The notes below the pieces were generated by a model, which saw only the letters and a program-made list of their open reading frames with translations, was not told where the DNA came from and ran no database searches. A DNA stretch of 64,000 bases. It comes from Jejuia sp040720935 (GTDB taxonomy: Bacteria; Bacteroidota; Bacteroidia; Flavobacteriales; Flavobacteriaceae). Where the stretch lies: contig NZ_JBFDAE010000003.1 in NCBI RefSeq assembly GCF_040720935.1, positions 186,001 to 250,000 on the forward strand. Reading direction: 5' to 3'. The position numbers were made by a program, and so were the translations under genes. Numbering within the stretch: the stretch's first letter is position 1; the number at the start of each line of letters is the position of its first letter. Below, one piece after another: positions 59,781-64,000 of this stretch.

Positions 59781-61109
59781 ATGTTTAATAATTTAAGCGA
59801 AAAATTAGATAAAGCCTTACACGTTCTTAAAGGACACGGCAGTATTACAGAAGTAAACGTAGCCGAAACCTTAAAAGAAGTAAGACGTGCGTTGCTGGAT
59901 GCCGATGTTAACTTTAAAATAGCCAAAGAATTTACTGTAAGGGTAAAGGAAAAAGCACTTGGACAAAACGTATTGACTACGTTGCAGCCTGGGCAATTAA
60001 TGGTTAAAATTGTTAAGGACGAACTTACCGAATTAATGGGGGGCGATGCCGAAGGTTTGGATTTGTCTGGAACACCAAGTGTTATTTTAATGTCTGGTTT
60101 GCAAGGTTCTGGTAAAACAACATTTTCTGGTAAGCTTGCCAATTATTTAAAAAATAAAAAGACTAAAAAACCTTTATTGGTTGCCTGTGATGTGTATCGT
60201 CCAGCAGCAATCGATCAATTACATATTGTTGGAGATCAAATAAATGTTGAGGTTTTTAGTGATAAGGGAAATAACGATCCTGTGGCTATAGCGCAAGCAG
60301 GGATTGCGCATGCAAAGGCAAACGGACATAATGTGGTTATTATAGATACCGCCGGTCGTTTAGCGGTAGATGAAGCGATGATGACCGAGATTTCTAACAT
60401 CCATAAAGCCATTCAGCCGCAAGAAACACTATTTGTTGTAGATTCTATGACAGGTCAGGATGCTGTTAATACTGCAAAAGCCTTTAACGATATCTTAAAT
60501 TTTGACGGGGTCATCTTAACAAAATTAGATGGAGATACGCGTGGCGGTGCAGCTATTTCAATTAAATCCGTAGTTGATAAGCCTATTAAATTTATTGGTA
60601 CAGGGGAGAAGATGGAAGCGATTGATGTGTTCTATCCATCTCGTATGGCCGACCGTATTTTGGGAATGGGAGATGTGGTATCTCTTGTTGAACGTGCCCA
60701 AGAACAGTTTGATGAAGTAGAAGCTCGTAAACTTCAAAAGAAAATCGCTAAAAACCAATTCGGGTTTGATGATTTCTTGAAACAAATTCAGCAAATCAAG
60801 AAAATGGGGAACATGAAAGACCTCGTCGGCATGATTCCCGGAGCTGGAAAAATGATGAAAAATGTTGATATCGACGACGATGCCTTTAAAGGTATTGAGG
60901 CCATCATCCATTCTATGACACCAAAAGAACGTACAAATCCATCAGTACTTAATGCCAGTAGAAAAAAGCGAATTGCAAATGGATCTGGTTCTACGGTACA
61001 AGAAGTCAATCAATTGTTGAAGCAATTCAACCAAATGAGCAAAATGATGAAAATGATGCAAGGTGGTGGCGGTAAAAAGATGATGCAGATGATGAAGAAT
61101 ATGCGTTAA
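59781..61109 (+). CDS. ffh: Signal recognition particle protein Ffh
   Basis: 442 residues. Ffh binds signal sequences and 4.5S RNA and delivers nascent membrane proteins to FtsY and SecYEG. The NG domain has the P-loop GLQGSGKT (106-113), LLVACDVYRPAAIDQL and IIDTAGRL. The methionine-rich M domain closes the protein (QMSKMMKMMQGGGGKKMMQM). Good length. It is followed by a hexamer array and the four-helix-bundle gene. Confidence 0.97.
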   Translation: MFNNLSEKLDKALHVLKGHGSITEVNVAETLKEVRRALLDADVNFKIAKEFTVRVKEKALGQNVLTTLQPGQLMVKIVKDELTELMGGDAEGLDLSGTPSVILMSGLQGSGKTTFSGKLANYLKNKKTKKPLLVACDVYRPAAIDQLHIVGDQINVEVFSDKGNNDPVAIAQAGIAHAKANGHNVVIIDTAGRLAVDEAMMTEISNIHKAIQPQETLFVVDSMTGQDAVNTAKAFNDILNFDGVILTKLDGDTRGGAAISIKSVVDKPIKFIGTGEKMEAIDVFYPSRMADRILGMGDVVSLVERAQEQFDEVEARKLQKKIAKNQFGFDDFLKQIQQIKKMGNMKDLVGMIPGAGKMMKNVDIDDDAFKGIEAIIHSMTPKERTNPSVLNASRKKRIANGSGSTVQEVNQLLKQFNQMSKMMKMMQGGGGKKMMQMMKNMR

Positions 61110-61120
61110 TGTTTAGTTTA

Positions 61121-61148
61121 CAGTCTCAGTCTCAGTCTCAGTCTCAGT
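61121..61148. repeat. Tandem hexamer CAGTCT array
   Basis: 4.7 copies of CAGTCT between ffh and the four-helix-bundle gene, followed at once by CAGTTTTCAG. The other side of that gene carries GTCGCA-type hexamers in the opposite orientation. Confidence 0.85.
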
Positions 61149-61160
61149 TTTCAGAAGTTT

Positions 61161-61535
61161 ATGGATTTTAAGGATTTATTGGCCTACAAAAAAGCATTTG
61201 ATTTATCAATGACAATTTTTGATATATCAAAATCTTTTCCGAAAGAAGAAACCTATTCTTTAACAGACCAAATAAGAAGAAGTTCTCGTTCTGTTTGCGC
61301 AAATATATCAGAAGCATATAGAAAAAGAAGATATCCTAAACATTTTATAAGTAAGCTTACGGATGCAGATGGCGAGAATTCTGAAACAAGTACATGGTTA
61401 GATTTTGCACTAGCTTGTAAATACATTTCATCTGATGATTATTCAAAATGTTTAGCAGAAGGAAAAGAAATTGGGAAGCTAATAAATTACATGATTAACA
61501 ATCCAGGTAAATTTGGAGTGAAAACTGAAAACTAA
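61161..61535 (+). CDS. Four-helix-bundle protein, S23 / IVP family
   Basis: 124 residues. FKDLLAYKKAFDLSMTIFDI, SLTDQIRRSSRSVCANISEA and SKLTDADGENSETSTWLDFA fit the four-helix-bundle family (TIGR02436) first seen inside 23S rRNA intervening sequences; here no rRNA is near. Function is unknown. The gene lies between ffh and folD, with hexamer repeats on both sides, which is unlike the rest of the region and suggests that it moves as a unit (inference). Confidence 0.85.
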   Translation: MDFKDLLAYKKAFDLSMTIFDISKSFPKEETYSLTDQIRRSSRSVCANISEAYRKRRYPKHFISKLTDADGENSETSTWLDFALACKYISSDDYSKCLAEGKEIGKLINYMINNPGKFGVKTEN

Positions 61536-61544
61536 AAGAACAAC

Positions 61545-61646
61545 AGTAAGTCGCTAGAGTAAGAACTGCGACTTAAACTAAAAACTAATAAAGCGCATGA
61601 GTAAGTCGGCAGAGTAAGAACTGCGACCGCGACTGCGACTGAAAAC
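61545..61646. repeat. Repeats downstream of the four-helix-bundle gene
   Basis: Two 28-base direct repeats, 61545-61572 and 61600-61627, differ at two positions and share AGAGTAAGAACTGCGAC. Then come three hexamers TGCGAC/CGCGAC/TGCGAC (61622-61639) and CTGAAAACT. The latter is the inverse of AGTTTTCAG found next to the upstream CAGTCT array. Confidence 0.8.
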
Positions 61647-61654
61647 TATTTATA

Positions 61655-62533
61655 ATGACAATCCTAGATGGTAAAAAAGTAAGCAACGACATCAAAAACG
61701 AAATCGCCGAACATGTAACTTCAATGATTTCAAAAGGAGAAAAAGTACCGCATTTGGCTGCAATCCTTGTTGGTTCTGATGGTGCAAGTATGACTTACGT
61801 AAACGCCAAAGTTAAAGCCTGTGAGCGTATCGGTTTTAAATCTACCTTAATTGAACTGCCCGAATATACTTCCGACGAAGAATTACTGGAAAAAATACAC
61901 GAGTTAAACACGAACGATGATATAGATGGGTTCATCGTACAGTTACCTTTGCCGGAACAAATTGATGAGCAAAAGGTGTTAATGGCTGTTGACCCTGATA
62001 AGGACGTAGATGGTTTCCATCCTACAAACGTTGGGAGAATGGCTTTAGATTTACCAACATTTTTGCCGGCAACACCATATGGAATCATGGAGTTATTGGA
62101 GCGTTATCAAATTGAAACCTCAGGTAAAAAAGTGGTGGTTATGGGAAGAAGCCATATTGTTGGTCGCCCTATGAGTATTTTAATGAGCCAGAAACGAAAA
62201 GCTGGAGATGCAACGGTAACAGTTGTTCATAGTCGTTCTAAAAATCTAGAGGACATTACCAGAGAAGCAGATATTATTGTTGCTGCCATTGGGATTTCAG
62301 AATTTTTAACTGGAGATATGGTTAAGGAAGATGTAGTGATTATTGATGTTGGAATTACTCGTGTTCCAGATGCTACCAAAAAGAACGGTTACCGATTAGC
62401 GGGAGATGTACACTTTGAAAGTGTGAGTCAAAAAGCAAGTTTTATTACACCAGTTCCAGGTGGTGTAGGACCAATGACGATTGCGATGTTATTAAAAAAC
62501 ACCTTACTTGCCAGAGAAAGACACAATCAATAA
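61655..62533 (+). CDS. folD: Bifunctional methylene-THF dehydrogenase / methenyl-THF cyclohydrolase
   Basis: 292 residues. FolD interconverts one-carbon forms of tetrahydrofolate with NADP. Tyr48 and Lys52 in MTYVNAKVKACERIGFKS are the catalytic pair; DGFIVQLPLPEQID, DVDGFHPTNVG and the Rossmann part VVMGRSHIVGRPMSI with TPVPGGVGPMTIAML complete the family pattern. The start at 61655 follows the hexamer repeats immediately. Confidence 0.97.
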   Translation: MTILDGKKVSNDIKNEIAEHVTSMISKGEKVPHLAAILVGSDGASMTYVNAKVKACERIGFKSTLIELPEYTSDEELLEKIHELNTNDDIDGFIVQLPLPEQIDEQKVLMAVDPDKDVDGFHPTNVGRMALDLPTFLPATPYGIMELLERYQIETSGKKVVVMGRSHIVGRPMSILMSQKRKAGDATVTVVHSRSKNLEDITREADIIVAAIGISEFLTGDMVKEDVVIIDVGITRVPDATKKNGYRLAGDVHFESVSQKASFITPVPGGVGPMTIAMLLKNTLLARERHNQ

Positions 62534-62562
62534 ATATCAAATAGAATTAATTAAATTGCATC

Positions 62563-63285
62563 ATGGACTTTTTTAGTTTTGATGCAATTTTTTTATGCGC
62601 TAGAGTTGCCGTTGGTAGTTTGCAGCATTTGATTCCAATAGTTGTGGCACTATTATTTTGTGTGGTTTTTATAAACTTTGCAAAGTATAAATTACATAAG
62701 AAACAACAAGAATTAGCCATTCATTTGGTAGCTTGGTTTATAAGTCTCTCAGTTTTAGTTTTTCATATTTACTATATATTAAAAGGAAATTATGATGTTG
62801 CTACAGATTTGCCCTTATACCTCTGTAGTTTATTGGGATTGCTAATCCCGATCTTTACACATTACAGAAAATTATGGATGTATGAAATTTTGCTGTTTTG
62901 GATTATAGCGGGAACTTTTCAGGGGGTGATCACTCCAGATATTGCAGAAGGATTTCCTAGTTTTGATTTTTTCAGATATTGGATTGTGCATTTAGGATTA
63001 TTGACAGTTATTTTTTATGCGACTTTTGTATTTAATATGCGTCCAAAACTAAAGAGTGTTTTTAAGTCTTTTTTAGCCTTACAGCTTTATGTCATCCTAA
63101 TGATTTTGGGAAACTATCTTTTAGATGCGAACTATTTTTATTTAAATGAAAAGCCTGAATCAGCATCACTTTTAGATTATTTTGGAGCATGGCCATGGTA
63201 TGTTATACTTGCTCAAATAGTAGTGATTCCGTATTTTTTATTGATTTATTTGCCTTTTTATGTAGTTGAAAGAAGGAAGAAATAG
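62563..63285 (+). CDS. TIGR02206 (YwaF) family integral membrane protein
   Basis: 240 residues with six or seven predicted transmembrane helices. Typical parts: LQHLIPIVVALLFCVVFINF, DLPLYLCSLLGLLIPIFTHY, GTFQGVITPDI and FDFFRYWIVHLGLLTVIFYA. The family is defined by hydrophobic topology and conserved aspartate/histidine positions but has no established function. It starts 29 bases after folD and could be in the same transcript. Confidence 0.85.
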   Translation: MDFFSFDAIFLCARVAVGSLQHLIPIVVALLFCVVFINFAKYKLHKKQQELAIHLVAWFISLSVLVFHIYYILKGNYDVATDLPLYLCSLLGLLIPIFTHYRKLWMYEILLFWIIAGTFQGVITPDIAEGFPSFDFFRYWIVHLGLLTVIFYATFVFNMRPKLKSVFKSFLALQLYVILMILGNYLLDANYFYLNEKPESASLLDYFGAWPWYVILAQIVVIPYFLLIYLPFYVVERRKK

Positions 63286-63609
63286 CGTAAAGTTGTTACT
63301 TCGTAAATTTTGTACTAGGTTTTTAAATACTTTGTGATAGAATAAAGTTGTATTTTTAATAATATTTTTTTAGTACATGACAAAAAATAAAATATCTCAT
63401 TGAGACCCGAGAAAAAAAATTTTCAAGCGGTAAAAATGACATTTCATTAAATGCTTGATTTTAAATTATTTAACAAATCTGTCAATGGTAGCGCAATCGA
63501 AATGCCATAAAAATTAGAATCCCTAATGTCTTCGACTGCGCTTAGACCTACATTTAGCCTTCCATTGTATTTTTTGTCGTGTACTTGTAATATTTTATAA
63601 TAAAACCTC
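63286..63609. other. Intergenic region with decayed inverted repeat
   Basis: 324 bases without a gene. AGCGCAATCGAAATG at 63490-63504 pairs with the complement of TGTCTTCGACTGCGCT at 63527-63542, an imperfect inverted repeat related to the element inside argS. The upstream half is AT-rich with no terminator for the membrane protein. Confidence 0.6.
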
Positions 63610-64000
63610 ATGAAAAATTACTTGTTCGTTTTACTCGTTTTTGTTGTAGCGCTACTAAAAGCTCAAAATCAATTTGAATTAGCATATCATTTACCTCAAG
63701 ATGTTCAGTATAATGCGGCTATTCCAACACCGGAAAGTGTTCTTGGTCATCCTGTTGGAGAATGGCATGTAACCCATGATAAGTTGGTCGAATACATGAA
63801 AGCCTTAGCTAACGTTTCCGATAGAATTACCATTGAAAACCTTGGTAAAACATTTGAAGGCAGACCTTTAATATTACTTACCATAACGTCACCTGAAAAC
63901 CACCAAAACATTGAAAACATCAGGTTGAAACATTTAAAATTAATGGATTCAAGTAGTGATAAATTAAATATTCAAACGATGCCATTAGTTGTGTATCAAG
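63610..64000 (+). CDS. M14-family zinc carboxypeptidase, 5' end
   Basis: 130 codons to the window end. A signal peptide (LLVFVVALLKAQ, cleavage near residue 19) precedes a start typical of the large secreted M14 peptidases of Flavobacteriia: YNAAIPTPESVLGHPVGEWH, VTHDKLVEYMKALANVSDRI, LGKTFEGRPLILLTITSPEN. The zinc-binding motif lies beyond the window, so activity is inferred from the N-terminus only. Usual length ~830 residues. Confidence 0.85.
   Translation, partial: MKNYLFVLLVFVVALLKAQNQFELAYHLPQDVQYNAAIPTPESVLGHPVGEWHVTHDKLVEYMKALANVSDRITIENLGKTFEGRPLILLTITSPENHQNIENIRLKHLKLMDSSSDKLNIQTMPLVVYQ

Overview
The window is a stretch of a Bacteroidota chromosome, almost certainly from a marine-type Flavobacteriaceae. 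The evidence is a low GC content, SusC/SusD and FecI/FecR/TonB-receptor systems, a type IX secretion sorting domain, DUF5723 and TIGR02206 proteins, zinc-free L36 and long S14, and promoters of the Bacteroidota form TTG-N19-TAnnTTTG. Shine-Dalgarno sites are mostly absent. The genus cannot be fixed from sequence reading alone. One run of exactly 100 N (55688-55787) marks a scaffold join.

Region by region. 1-6.4 kb: the 3' end of a HAD phosphatase, an exported-protein pair (lipoprotein plus DUF5723), a secreted coiled-coil protein, an 18-copy heptamer array, rarA, a rhomboid protease and rlmB. 6.4-14.4 kb (minus strand): a BamA/TamA-like outer-membrane protein, a 66-codon remnant of a second susC, then susC, susD and a surface lipoprotein, which together form a glycan or peptide uptake locus ended by a perfect hairpin. 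14.6-32.6 kb: one continuous translation supercluster, rpsL-rpsG-fusA, the S10, spc and alpha operons with secY, infA, rpmJ and rpoA, ending at rplQ with a strong terminator. Gene order is standard, but several spacers carry palindromic REP-like elements, one including an intrinsic-terminator-like hairpin between rpsJ and rplC. 32.6-36.7 kb: carA, eno and gltA, the last two each with its own terminator.

36.8-43.2 kb: two guanidino-group hydrolase family genes (an amidinotransferase-like gene and ctlX) flank a compact sugar cassette: a divergent AraC regulator, a PfkB kinase, a FucI/AraA-fold isomerase-like protein and a class II aldolase. Isomerase, kinase and aldolase make a logical sugar-to-triose route, but the substrate is unknown. 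43.2-48.6 kb: a TPR sensor histidine kinase, a GH53 endo-galactanase lipoprotein and argS; argS contains an in-frame copy of a short intergenic repeat. 48.6-58.2 kb: a minus-strand unit of FecI-type sigma factor, FecR anti-sigma, STN-type TonB receptor, DUF1800 and DUF1501 (with a T9SS tail), and a divergent repeat-rich lipoprotein. The 3' end of the sigma gene is partly copied in a ~225 bp tandem duplication that coincides with the N gap. 58.2-59.8 kb: repeat-rich, gene-poor DNA with an orphan terminator, a MITE-like element and a truncated YhcG/DUF1016 gene. 59.8-64 kb: ffh, a four-helix-bundle (S23-type) gene between hexamer arrays, folD, a TIGR02206 membrane protein and the 5' end of an M14 carboxypeptidase.

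The most distinctive property of the window is the density of short palindromes and 6-7 bp tandem phrases in its spacers, including inside the ribosomal operons and once inside a coding sequence. The best candidates for undescribed biology are the sugar cassette, the sigma/anti-sigma/receptor/DUF1800/DUF1501/lipoprotein locus, and the REP-like elements. No CRISPR array, tRNA, rRNA, prophage or complete insertion sequence was seen.
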